Origin: Clostridiales bacterium
Lineage (GTDB): Bacteria; Bacillota; Clostridia; Christensenellales; Pumilibacteraceae
Direction: 5' to 3'
Length of the DNA: 55,611 nucleotides
Assembly (NCBI GenBank): GCA_022508445.1
Contig: JAFLVG010000004.1
Coordinates: 1 to 55,611, forward strand
The notes beneath the pieces are model-generated. The model had not been told where the DNA came from, made no database searches, and saw only the letters and a program-made list of their open reading frames with translations. Each line of letters begins with the position of its first letter. Position 1 is the first letter of the stretch. Made by a program: the position numbers and the translations under genes. Of the stretch, positions 43,269 through 54,500 are shown piece by piece.

Positions 43269-46200
43269 ATGCAAAAGTTTACAACTATTAAGCGTAATAT
43301 ATTACTGTGTGTCATGGCAGTTCTCGCCGTTCTTTTCGCGAGCTTTATTCTCATTCGTCAGAGCACCGCAAAAGCCGAGGGCAACAATGCCGGTAGCGGA
43401 TCTGTAAATACTATCGCAATATCGGTGGATGTCAACGGTAGATCGGCAAACAACACGCGCGACAATACTTCTCAAATCATCAATGATAATAACGCAAAGC
43501 ATTACAAAACGAGATATGTCACGGCAAACGCCGTCATGGGAAGAGTAAGACCGGACGGAGGCGATAACGCCGACTACACGTTTGTTCCGGAAACAATAGT
43601 CAACGGCAGCCGCTATTTTACCGTTGAGTTAGAGGGCGGCGGAAGCAACGATACTATCATAATAGAGGCACTTGCACTGTCAGAGCCTGCTCCCGCTAAT
43701 TTCTCTGTGCAACTATGGAAAAACAGAGATAACAGTTCTAAGGTTACCGCATATTTCACGGTTACGGTAACGGATACATTCGTTCCGCTTTTGGCAACCG
43801 AAGCCGGCGGATCGGAAAATATCACTGAAACAACGCTCTACGTCGGCAATCCGGTTAATCCCGATAATCCCACAGAGGAAACAACGCCTTCGCTTTCAAA
43901 CGAGGTGCATACGTCTATTTTGGATGTATATAACTATTCGAGCGTTACTATCGATTTGGGTACCCTTTTGCAGGGAAGAGCGCTTTACAGCGACAACGTA
44001 AAGGTTGTCAAAGACGCAACAAGCAATCATTTTTGGTCGATTAATTCCGTTACCAACTTTGAAATTCCGGTAGGGGGTGTGTCCTTCGTCGGTCTTACCG
44101 GTTTCGGACTCAAAAACCCCATTTATCGTTCGTCCACTCCGTATGCGCAAGGAGTTCGCCCCGTGCGCATTGCGCCTTCCGTCACCGGAAGATTGGAAGT
44201 CACTTCCGAAACGATAAACCGCTACAATGCACTTGTCGGCGATGATGCTCCGCACTTCTGGGAAGCTACGCACAGGCTTTCGGTCGAAATCAAAGAAATC
44301 GGCAATTCACAGTCGTCGTACCATATCTATATACCCATCAAGTTCATTCCTGCCAATCCGCAGGTTAAAATGATTCAGTCCAGTCGGTTGCGTTTGAACG
44401 CCACATCTAATTATACTTACAGATTGGCCGACAGGGCATACTTCGACGCAGACAACAATTCGACGATTGAAGCCAGCGATTACAACTCTATCATAATTCA
44501 GCCCGAAGACTTGATTGAGTATTCTTGTCCCACCACATACAGAAGCATGGCGTTTGTGGACGAAAATACCTTTTATGACGATTCGGCGTTGGACGTTGTC
44601 AAGATAACCGGCGATTTGCAACCCGACACCACAAACCCTCTTCCCACGGCGTACAAAATTACGGTGAAGAAGAATACCAATATCACCAACAGATCGTACA
44701 ATTGCACATTCAGTGTAATGTACGGGACAGGCACTGATAAAGCTGCGGACGTCAAAGACAAGGAAATTTCAATCGCAATAGAAATCTACGGCGGTTATGA
44801 TGTCCAATTCTCTCCGATTCAAGGCAAAAAGGCCGTTACGTATAATATCTTAACGTCCAGTGTTTTTGCCGATTTGCAAAGAGACGGTTACCAGCTTACC
44901 GACGCGCACTCAAACAACACTAAGGTGCTTGACGCGACGCTCGAAAACAATGTTCTCACGCTTACTCCCAATGTTGACAATATAAAAGGTCAAGCGACTG
45001 TTTCCATCAGGCTGACATTTACAAACAACAACAACCAAACGATTACTTTCGATTCGAGAGATGTCAATATCGACGTAAATGCGGGTAGCTTGTTTGCCAG
45101 GTTCGAAGATTGGCAGGCGTGGCTCATTATTGCCGGTGCCGCAATAGGCGGTATCATAGTGATACTGATCATCGTTTGGATATTCATTCATTCCATTTCC
45201 AAGCATAAGCAAGACGAGCTCGCAACGCAAGCGCCGGTATCGTCGTACATCATCAAGCTCAATTCGACGATTGCGGCAAACCAGGCTCAACAGCGAATGC
45301 AAAATCAGGCCATATCGCAAATGAGCTCGCAAATGTTGCTTGGCGCAGGCGCTGCGAACAATCCTGCCGCGCCTCCGCCCGATACGCTTCAACTTGCGAC
45401 CGGTATGCCTTCCGCTCCGGCAACACCTTCTACTCCTGCGGCCCCTGTCATGAGCGAGCCGCAAGCGGCGATTCCGCCCGATCAAGGCGAAGATCTCGAA
45501 GCGTTGATTGCCAAGTACATTTCGGACGAAGAGCTTTTGGAACGCATTTTCACAGAAAAGTACGAGCCGAAGGGCATGATTCGCCGCACGTTCTTCAAAT
45601 CCAAGGATTTGCAGGCGCGCGAGCTCGAAAAAGAAAAGAAACGCATTATCGATCGCTACAAATCGCCCATGCCTATGGACGAGGCGATTATGAGCGAGAA
45701 CGAGGCAAAGAACAACGGTCAGTCCTCGTCGCCCGAGGAAGCGGCGCCGCAGACCTCCGAACCTCAGACAGTCATGCAGTCGTTCGAGCTCGATTTCGAT
45801 CCCGACGCACCGTTGTACGTCGAAGAGCAGAGCGCGCCCGACGAATTCTCCGAAGAGAAGATCGATCTCGATTCTTCGCCCGAGGAAAGCACGCTCAAAG
45901 ATACGGAGCGCCGCAACAAGATAATCATGAAAGAGCTTGCCGAGCTTCGTTCGCGTATCAACAAGGTTCAAGCCCAAATCGATCGCGCAAGCTCGCTCGA
46001 ATCAGAGCTTCGCGAGAAGATCGAAAAAGCGGAAAACGACGATTCGCAGTACTCTAAGGATATCGAAGAGCTCGAATTCAAGCTCGCTTCGGCGAAGAGC
46101 AAAGATAAAGATCGCATCACTCGCGACATCGGTATCAAGGAAGAGAAGAAGAAGCGCAATCTCGAAGACCTCGACAAATTGCGTGCCCAGCTCGACGCCT

Positions 46201-48452
46201 TGCTCGGAAACAGCGAGAAGCTCAATACCGTCAGCTCGCAACTCAACGATACTCAAACTCAAAAGATCGCGGAGCAAGAAAAAATCGCTGCCGAACTCGA
46301 AAAGGCAAAAGCCGATTACGATGCGTACATGGATCGACTTGCCAAAGTTCAAGCGCGTCAAGAGCTTGAAGCCAAGGTCGAAGGGCTTATGCCGCTACTC
46401 GTTGATGTAAACAACACAGATTACGAGTTGCGCAAAATCGAGTCCGAACACGAAAAGCAGGAGACCGAGCGCGCATCGCTCAAAGCCACAGTCGCCGCCG
46501 CCAAGTCGCATATTTTGGGGGCTACCGACTTTGACGTCATCAACGATCTCAACACGCAGATTGCTGATGCAAACGCACGGTTGTCCGAGCTCGACAAAGA
46601 AGTTACCAAAACGACAAAACGCAAATCCGAACTCAATATCGAGTTCAACGCTCAACGCCGCAAGGCTAACGATTTCGTCGAAAAGAACGATATTCCGGTC
46701 GAAGAGGTCGTTAAAGCCGAAGATAAGGTCATCGGCGACATTGAGTTTGAGCTTCTCAAAGCCGCGCGCGAAAAAGATCGCGAGGAAGCCGAACAAGCAG
46801 TTGCAAACGCACAAGCGGTGTTCGAGGATCTCAACGCTTCGTCCAGCGATGTGACATTTATCGCCATGGAAGTTGCGGCAAATATCAAGGCGTTGGAAGA
46901 GGAGATCGAAGCTGCGCAGGCCGAGCTCGACGCTGTCAACGCGCAGATGGAAAGCGCAACAGAAGACGAAAGACTTCTCCTTATGGTCGATCAAGGCGAC
47001 AAGTCCGATAAACTCGAAGAGCTTAAATCCAGGCTTGAACAAGAGAATGTCGAAGGCACAAAACGCAAGATGGAAGCCCAGAGCGATCACGACGCCCAGC
47101 TCGAAGAGGCACGTCAACATCTCGACGAAGTCAACGCCGAATTCGAGAAAGCGTGTGCGGCTTGCGACGACCTTATAAACAATACCGATCCGCTCGACCT
47201 CATTGTTTCGGGCAGTGGTATTATCAGTAAGGATCAGAAGAAGCTCGAAGCCGAAAATTACAAGAAGCAGCTCGAACGTTCAAAGAACGAGATCGAACAG
47301 GCAAGACTCGCGGCGCAAATGGCTCAGCAAGAAGCCGAGCAAACCCGTGCCGATGCGGAACGTGCGGCAGAGCAAGCGCGTATGGAAGCTGAGCAAGTTC
47401 GCTTGGAAGCGGAACGCGCGGCAGAAGAAGCTCGCTTAGAGGCGGAACGCGCGGCAGAAGAAGCTCGCATGGAAGCGGAACGCGCAGCAGAAGAAGCTCG
47501 TTTAGAAGCGGAACGCGCGGCAGAAGAAGCCCGCTTGGAAGCAGAGCGTGCGGCAGAGGAAGCTCGCATGGAAGCGGAACGCGCGGCAGAAGAAGCCCGC
47601 TTGGAAGCAGAGCGTGTTGCGCAAGAGGCGATAGAGCGCGCAGAGCAAGCTCGTTTGGAAGCGGAGGAAAAGGCACGTGCCGACGTAGAAGCCGCGGAAC
47701 GCGCCAAGCAGGAAGCCGCAGACGCTCTTGCCGCCGAGGCGGAAGAAGCGAAGCGCAAAGCTCAAGAAGAATCCGAAGAAGCCAAACGTTTGGCAATGGA
47801 AGAGAGTGAAGAAGCGAAGCGCAAAGCCCAGGAAGAAATAGATGAAATGCGCCGCAAAGCGGAGGAAGAGGCGGAAGCCAAGCGTTTGGAAGAAGAAAAC
47901 AAGCGCAAGGAAGACGAAGAACGCCAGAAAGCCGAGAACGAGCGCAACGAAGCTATTGCAAAGAAAGTCGCTATGCGCAAAGAACAGATCGTAGCAATCC
48001 GCAACGATATGAAAGAGCTTAAAGGCGACGAAGACGCGAAACATTTGCGCGAAAGACTGTACAACATTCAGCTTGCCTTCGACGAAGACGAACGCGGTTC
48101 TACGGAGCTCATGGACTTCTACAACAAGACCATGGACGATATTCAGAACAGCGGTGAGATTGCAAGGTTAAAAGCCGAAAATGCCAAGAAACCTCAGCGC
48201 ATTGTTCGCAAGGTCACAGAGCGTGTAAACCGTATTCCCAAACGTCGTCCCGGTGCCGGCAAAAACGGAGCGCGTATGAAAGCAAGACCGGGCGCACGTC
48301 CGGGAGCAAGACCCGGCGCGAGACCGGGGGCAAGACCGGGCGCACGGTCGGCAGCAAGACCGGGAGCAAGACCGGGCGCACGTCCGGGAGCAAGACCCGG
48401 CGCGAGACCGGGCGCACGTCCGGGAGCAAGACCGCCCAGACCGCGGCAATAG
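43269..48452 (+). CDS. Giant transmembrane coiled-coil protein with basic Pro-Gly-Ala-Arg tail
   Basis: A 1727-residue protein of unknown function. Residues 1-36 are a signal peptide, 37-612 a beta-rich exterior without Cys clusters, and 617-643 a membrane helix (WLIIAGAAIGGIIVILIIVW). The cytoplasmic part is about 1080 residues: a Pro/Gln-rich linker, a small domain near 745-800 (EALIAKYISDEELLERIF), and from about 876 an almost continuous coiled coil. This includes six perfect 11-residue repeats (LEAERAAEEAR type, about 1379-1444). The last 55 residues are tandem RPGA units, strongly basic. GGAGGG at 43256-43261 selects the ATG at 43269 over the ATG at 43254 that overlaps the upstream stop. 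It is organised like the first giant protein but with a far larger interior. Confidence 0.82.
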   Translation: MQKFTTIKRNILLCVMAVLAVLFASFILIRQSTAKAEGNNAGSGSVNTIAISVDVNGRSANNTRDNTSQIINDNNAKHYKTRYVTANAVMGRVRPDGGDNADYTFVPETIVNGSRYFTVELEGGGSNDTIIIEALALSEPAPANFSVQLWKNRDNSSKVTAYFTVTVTDTFVPLLATEAGGSENITETTLYVGNPVNPDNPTEETTPSLSNEVHTSILDVYNYSSVTIDLGTLLQGRALYSDNVKVVKDATSNHFWSINSVTNFEIPVGGVSFVGLTGFGLKNPIYRSSTPYAQGVRPVRIAPSVTGRLEVTSETINRYNALVGDDAPHFWEATHRLSVEIKEIGNSQSSYHIYIPIKFIPANPQVKMIQSSRLRLNATSNYTYRLADRAYFDADNNSTIEASDYNSIIIQPEDLIEYSCPTTYRSMAFVDENTFYDDSALDVVKITGDLQPDTTNPLPTAYKITVKKNTNITNRSYNCTFSVMYGTGTDKAADVKDKEISIAIEIYGGYDVQFSPIQGKKAVTYNILTSSVFADLQRDGYQLTDAHSNNTKVLDATLENNVLTLTPNVDNIKGQATVSIRLTFTNNNNQTITFDSRDVNIDVNAGSLFARFEDWQAWLIIAGAAIGGIIVILIIVWIFIHSISKHKQDELATQAPVSSYIIKLNSTIAANQAQQRMQNQAISQMSSQMLLGAGAANNPAAPPPDTLQLATGMPSAPATPSTPAAPVMSEPQAAIPPDQGEDLEALIAKYISDEELLERIFTEKYEPKGMIRRTFFKSKDLQARELEKEKKRIIDRYKSPMPMDEAIMSENEAKNNGQSSSPEEAAPQTSEPQTVMQSFELDFDPDAPLYVEEQSAPDEFSEEKIDLDSSPEESTLKDTERRNKIIMKELAELRSRINKVQAQIDRASSLESELREKIEKAENDDSQYSKDIEELEFKLASAKSKDKDRITRDIGIKEEKKKRNLEDLDKLRAQLDALLGNSEKLNTVSSQLNDTQTQKIAEQEKIAAELEKAKADYDAYMDRLAKVQARQELEAKVEGLMPLLVDVNNTDYELRKIESEHEKQETERASLKATVAAAKSHILGATDFDVINDLNTQIADANARLSELDKEVTKTTKRKSELNIEFNAQRRKANDFVEKNDIPVEEVVKAEDKVIGDIEFELLKAAREKDREEAEQAVANAQAVFEDLNASSSDVTFIAMEVAANIKALEEEIEAAQAELDAVNAQMESATEDERLLLMVDQGDKSDKLEELKSRLEQENVEGTKRKMEAQSDHDAQLEEARQHLDEVNAEFEKACAACDDLINNTDPLDLIVSGSGIISKDQKKLEAENYKKQLERSKNEIEQARLAAQMAQQEAEQTRADAERAAEQARMEAEQVRLEAERAAEEARLEAERAAEEARMEAERAAEEARLEAERAAEEARLEAERAAEEARMEAERAAEEARLEAERVAQEAIERAEQARLEAEEKARADVEAAERAKQEAADALAAEAEEAKRKAQEESEEAKRLAMEESEEAKRKAQEEIDEMRRKAEEEAEAKRLEEENKRKEDEERQKAENERNEAIAKKVAMRKEQIVAIRNDMKELKGDEDAKHLRERLYNIQLAFDEDERGSTELMDFYNKTMDDIQNSGEIARLKAENAKKPQRIVRKVTERVNRIPKRRPGAGKNGARMKARPGARPGARPGARPGARPGARSAARPGARPGARPGARPGARPGARPGARPPRPRQ
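47403..47633 (+). repeat. 33-bp tandem repeats coding 11-residue coiled-coil units
   Basis: Six consecutive 33-bp units from 47403 to 47600 encode [L/M]EAERAAEEAR, and a seventh, degenerate unit runs to 47633. Codons vary between units (GCG/GCA, CTT/CTC, TTG/TTA) while the protein is nearly invariant, so the peptide repeat is under selection. An 11-residue period is a hendecad, giving a slightly right-handed or straight coiled coil. Confidence 0.9.
48285..48440 (+). repeat. 12-bp tandem repeats coding the Arg-Pro-Gly-Ala tail
   Basis: About twelve units of the type AGACCGGGCGCA / CGTCCGGGAGCA encode RPGA, interrupted once by RSAA. A higher-order unit, starting GCAAGACCGGGCGCACGTCC, occurs twice about 85 bases apart. 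The region is much richer in G+C than the rest of the gene and could change length by slippage. Confidence 0.9.
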
Positions 48453-48503
48453 TAGGTAGTAGCTTGCGCGAATAGCGCTAAAAAAGATTCAACACGCACA
48501 CAT

Positions 48504-48532
48504 TTGCGGTTAGAATAAAGCATTATTATAAA
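48504..48532 (+). promoter_or_regulatory. Possible internal promoter of the third giant gene
   Basis: TTGCGG (48504-48509), 17-nt spacer, TATAAA (48527-48532). GAGGA at 48542-48546 is the ribosome site. I see no strong terminator after the second giant gene, so read-through is also likely. Confidence 0.6.
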
Positions 48533-48552
48533 TACAAATGCGAGGAACATTT

Positions 48553-51500
48553 ATGGACAATCAGGACAAGACAACTTTTTCGTTGGACGATGAAGTCGTA
48601 GAGGAAGAAGTTATCGAACGCGACGAAGAGTACGAGGACGACGAGGACTACGACGACGAGTACGATGACGAGTACGATGATGAAGAGTACGACGAAGAAG
48701 ACTACGGCGACGAGGATTATGACGACGGCTACGACGACGATTACGACGATGGCGGCTACGACGATCCTCTGAACAAGGTTCTCGACGAAATCGCAGAGCT
48801 TAAACGCGGAATGGTTCCGGCTACTGTGCAACAGCAACAGCAGCAGCCTTTGCCGCCGATTATGCCTCCGCAGTATATCTATCAACCGACTGCTCCGCCT
48901 GCGAGCAGCGAGGTTGTTATATACAACGAGATTGCTCGGTTGCGTGATGAGCTTGCGAAGAACCAAAGCAGCCTTGAAATGCAAAAAGAGTTAACTCGGC
49001 TTAAAGACGATATGGCGCGCGACCAAAAGTTCGCCGAATCGCAATATAATGCCGAAATCCAACGGTTGCAGAGTCGTATTGACGATTTACTAAAAAACGC
49101 GTCAAGCCCTCAAGGTGATTATTTGTCCGATCAAGAATCGGCACACGTTGAGGGCGCAAACTCTACATTGGATTTTGATAAGATTCTCTCTGTAAACGAG
49201 GCAGTTCTTCGCGCTATGCGCGACAGTGACGCTCGATTGCAAGCGGACATCAGTCAGCTCAAAAAGCAGCTTGACGAGATTCCGTCGTTAAAAGAACTTA
49301 ACGGCGCGGTTTCGGCATTCAAAAAAGCGGCGAGCAATATCGGTGGCTTGAACGCGGAAACGCTCGATAAACTTTCGGGTGATATCGGCACACTTCTTAC
49401 TGCACTTGATGAGAAGGAAGTAATGTCCGCGCCTGCGACACCCACTGCCAATGCCCCTAAAAAGGCTTCGCCGGCTATCGATGCAAGCGAGCTTTTGCGC
49501 CAGCTTTATGACATCAAAACAGTCCTCGGCAACGTTTCCGAGGCTGCGGTAAAACGCACGCAGGTTTTGTCCGACCTCGTAAACGATTTCAAGAAAGTCA
49601 ATTTCATTGTTCATTCGCATTCTGCTTTGTACAAAGATAAGCTTGCAGCCGTATACGGTTACGCGAAGAAGCTCAATGAGTGCAATGAGCAAGACGCTGT
49701 TGATTTTGTCAACGCGACAAACGATATTATCACAGAGCTTGCGTTGCAACCGCTCACGCGTTCTACATTTGCCGACCTCGTGGCGTACTGCTCGGAGAGC
49801 GGTGCGGCGTCGATAACCACGGCTATGCGTGACAGCGCAGAGCGTTTCTTCAACCTCAAAGAAAAGCTTGCCTCTTCACCGGTAAGTGCTTATGCCGACA
49901 GCTTGACGGATATCAATTCTGCAATCAATATTTTGCAGAATAACAGAAACGAGTCCGAAAACGCAAAGACTGTTGCTATGGTAATCGAAGCACTCGCCGA
50001 TGAAAAGCGTGACGAAGACGCTATCAAAGCGGTAGTTACCAGCTTTGTCGACGTCTCGGCTTCCGAAGTTGTGGATTTTCCGCTTATAGACGGTCCAAAG
50101 ACGTATACGCCCGTGCATACCGCTGCCGATGAGAGCATAATCTCAAAGCTTAACGAGCTTAAATCTACATTACTCGACAGCATGTCCGCGCAAATGTCCG
50201 CAATCGAGCAAGCGAGTAGCAAAATTGCGACGGAAGTGACACAGGCGCAGGCACAAGCACAGGCGCAGGCACAGCCTGCGGCCGAAGAACCCAAGCCCGT
50301 TGCGGAAGAGCCGCAAGCGCAGCCGGTTACTTTGGATATAGACGATGACAAGGCCGCCCAGTTGCTCGCCGCAATGGAAGAGCTTAAAGCTTCGCTCGGC
50401 GTAGTTACGGACGCATCCGATGTCGCTAGTGCGCTCGGTGCTATCCGCGGCAACTACGTCGAAATATCCGAAAAGCTCGTCGATATTTCCGAAAAAATTC
50501 AGCAGCCCGTTTCCGTTCAAGTCGATTCGGAAGCGCCTGCAATGTCCGATGAGGAAAGACAACAGGCGCTTGACGACCTAGCTTACATTCGCGCTAAGCT
50601 CGACGAACACGACGAGTTCATCAACCAGATAGGCGACATCCGTGCGGATATAGTCAGCTTGAATGCACAATCCGAGGTTGTCGACCAGACGGAGCAAATA
50701 AATTCGGTTATTGCCGAAATCAACGCTCAGTTTGATAAGCTGTATGAAGACATTTCCAATGTGCTTATCGAATCGGAGTCCAATATCATTGCTCGCATGG
50801 GCGAGAACGGCGAAAACAACACGCTCGATCTTATCGAGGCCGCAAAGAGCGAAATACTCGCAGAAACGCAGGCTATAAGAGACTCGTTGCTAACCGTTTC
50901 CGAAAATTCGTCGGCGCCGCTTCTTACCGACTCGGTAGAGCAGCTTCGTGCCGATATTGCCGCATTCTCCGAGCTCATCACGAGCAACACCGACGTGGCT
51001 ACGGCGGATAGGCTTAAAATACTCGACGATGTAGCTTTCTTGCGTGAGCAAGCCGAGCTTGCGCTCACGGAGAGCGAGCAGGCCGAGGCGGCTGCAACTT
51101 CTGCCGACGGCGATAAGATGATCGGGTATCTCGAAGATATCTCATCGCAAGTAACTAATCTCGCCACCGTTGCGGAAGACGTACTGTCAACCAAGGAAAC
51201 GGTAGGCGTCATTAACGAAAACTTATCGGTCGTATCCGATAACATTATGACGGTTGCCGACAATATGACGGCGATCAACAATAATATATCGGCGGTCGCC
51301 GACAGTGTTACGGCACTCGGTGACAGTGTTGCGACACTCGGCGATACGGTCAGGCCCATTGCCGAAAATGCGCTTGCTTCACGCGACGCGGCGACAGCAG
51401 CGCTGGACGCAATAACTCCCATCGCAGAAGATGTGCTTGCTTCACGTGATGCGGCGACAGCAGCGCTGGACGCGTTAACGCCGATCGCAGAAGACGTGCT

Positions 51501-54500
51501 TGCTTCACGCGACGCGGCAACTGCGGCACTCGACGCATTAACGCCCATAGCCGAACAGCTCAATGTCATTATCGACAGACTCGATTCGGCAAATACCGCA
51601 CAGGATTTTGCGGAAGAGGGTGAAAATGCCGAAAATGAGGGCGCGACGGCAATTATGTCCGATGAGGAATTGGTCGAGCTTAAAGACGCGCTCAATACTA
51701 TTCTCGACACACTCCCGTTGTTCCCGCAAGCGGATGACGTAGTTACTATACGCGACAACACGTACTCCATTCTCGATACACTTGCGCTCATGCCGCAATC
51801 GGAAGACGTATCTGTCACACGCGACAATGTTTCGGCAATGCTCGATATATTGACGTCGCTTTCCGACAGTATCGACGCTGTTCTCGGTACAGGTGGTAAT
51901 CAGCAGGTCGCAGAGGATATTACGGCGCTTCGCGAGGCTGTCGACGCCACGAGCGAGGACGTTAAGTTCATTCGTCAGAAATTGGAAGAGACGCCGCAGT
52001 CCGAAGATCAAATCGAAGACCTTGCGAATATCATGCAAGATCTCGGTCTTGTCCTCGACAAGATAGAAGAGTATGAGCGTACCGCTGTTGCCAATAAACA
52101 AGAGATTATCGAAGCCGTAAGCGGTATAAGAGAAGAAGTACACATCAGCACGCTCGACGAGACAATGTCTGCGGAGGGCATGGACGCCGAAACGCGCGAC
52201 GCGCTTGTAGGCGAGATTGCGGATATTCGTGAGCGCCTTGTAAATATCGAGAGCGCTACGCAAGCGGTCAGCGAGCTTAACGCCGTATCGCTTGACGGTA
52301 TCAGCGAGAAAATCGCAGAGCTTCAAGCCGCGCTCGAAGAACGCGTAACTTCGGCGGAGCCTGCGCAAGCAGTAGACTTGTCCGGCGAAAACATGCAAGC
52401 CCTTATCGAAGAGCTTTCGGCTATTAAAGAAAAACTCGATGCCGGTACCGAATACGACACAGTCGAGGAAATTCTTGCGCTTCGCGAAGATGTCAAAGCC
52501 GCTCGCATAGTCGATCAAGACGAAATATCGAGCGAACTCGAAGCCATCAAGAACGAGCTTGCCTCCATTTCTTCGGGCAACATTCTCGATGAGATTCGTG
52601 CATTGCGCGAGGACATAGTCAATCTTCCCGGCGGCGACGGTGCATCCGCTCCGACCGAAGGCGAGATCAATCTCGTACTCAACGAGATAGTGTCTTTGCG
52701 CGACGAAGTGTTTGCTTTCAAAGACGAAGTACTCAATGCAACCGCAGATATCAATCCTCAGCAGACAGGCGAAGAGACGGAGCATGTCGAGGGCGACGAA
52801 ATCAATACGATTCTCGACGAGCTTACGGCATTGCGTGCCGATCAGACCGCGCTCACCGACAATCTCGACGAGCTCAAAGACATGATCAGCCGCAGAACGA
52901 GCATTTCTCATGCCGAAGGCGAAGCACAAGATGGTGCTAATAATGCCGAGGGTGAGCTCAATGTCGTTCTCGATGAAATCATCAATCTTAAAAACGATAT
53001 AGTCAGAATAGAAGAAAGTGTTGGCAGCGACAGACTCAATGCAATTTCCGAACAAGTGGATGACATTCGCGCCATCATAGAAGAGCTTCGCGGAGTCGAA
53101 TCCGCAGAGAGCGCGGTGGACGAGCAAGCCGTTGCTGTTGACCTTACTCCCATAATGGAGCAATTCGAAGCGGTCAACGCCGCCCTCAACGATATTAGGC
53201 TTAACCGTGAAGTGGTCGGAGCAGGCGTCGAGAATGACGTGGTGCAAAGCACGCTTGACGAGCGTTTCGATGAGCTTCGTGACGATATCGACGATATCAA
53301 GCAGACGATAGAAGACCTTGCCATACCGCAACAAGATTATTCCAACGAAATTGCGGAGCTTCGCGCGGAAATCGCGGAACTCAAAGCAGAGAACGAACAG
53401 CTCAAACAGGCGAGCGCCGATGCGCTCGGATCGGATATTGCCGAGCTCAAAGACCTTGTACGCAATATGGCGCTTTCGTTTACTCCTGCCGCCGCGACTG
53501 ACGACAGCGCGTATACCGCGCTCATTGATGAAATTCGCGGTCTCAAAGAGCAGGTCGCCGCAACGGCGCAACAATCGCTTGCGGCTACTTCCGGTGCTTT
53601 GAACGAAGAGACTTTGCAGGCAATACGCGACGCACTCAACGCTCAACCCGAAGAGCAGGTATTTGCCGATGAGCTTGCGGAAATACGCGACGAAATCGCA
53701 CAGCTTCGTTCGCTCACCACTTTGACGGCAGAGAACGGAAGCAGTGCGGAAGTTGCGGCAATGCGCGACGAGCTTGCCGAACTCAAAGAGATGCTTTCGG
53801 GCTCCGGTCACTTAATGGGTGTTGCCGAGGACCTTACCGCTATCAAGAGCGATGTTCAGACCTTGAAAGAAGAGCCTGACCTCGGCGTTATGAACGAGAT
53901 TCTTGCGCTTCGCGACGAGTTCCAATCCTTGCGCGAGCAGATTGAGGATGTCAAGCGCATAGCAGGTGAAACGAATAGAGAGGCTGACGATTCGCTCATG
54001 AACGAGGTTCAGTCTTTGCGCGATCAGCTGTTTGCCATCAGCATGGCCAATGTGAACGATCCTGCGTCCGGTGAGTCCAATTACGAGAGCTACAACAATA
54101 TAATACTCGACGAGATTGCATCGTTGCGCGACCAAGTCAACACGGCAGGCAGTTCAATCGATTTGTCCGCCGTAACCGACGAGTTCAACGAATTGAAAGC
54201 CACGCTCGAAAAGCGCGAGGCAAAATACGACGAGCTTGCCGCGCGCGTTGCTCAGCTCAATAACAACACGGCAAACGACAAGATTCTCGAAGAGCTTGCA
54301 AGCCTGCGCACCGATATGGCTAACCAACGCGACGCAGACTTGACGACGCTCAACTTCATGTCCGAAATGGCGCATCTTGTGGAGCGGCAGAATCAATACC
54401 TCACAGAAAATGCCGGAACGAATATCAGCGACGAAATAGAAAGCCTCAAAGCCGAAATTGCGTCGTCCGATGCAGTTGCCGAAGAGGTGGCAAAGCTACG

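Noticed and set aside
48285-48440. Collagen-like protein segment
   Set aside because: The unit is four residues (Arg-Pro-Gly-Ala), not the Gly-x-y triplet needed for a collagen helix.
51538-53811. A 757-codon open frame on the minus strand
   Set aside because: It lies wholly inside the third giant gene, has no SD or promoter, and its product is a Cys/Arg/Phe-rich shadow with no domain. Long antisense frames arise from the GAN-rich codons of the coiled coil.
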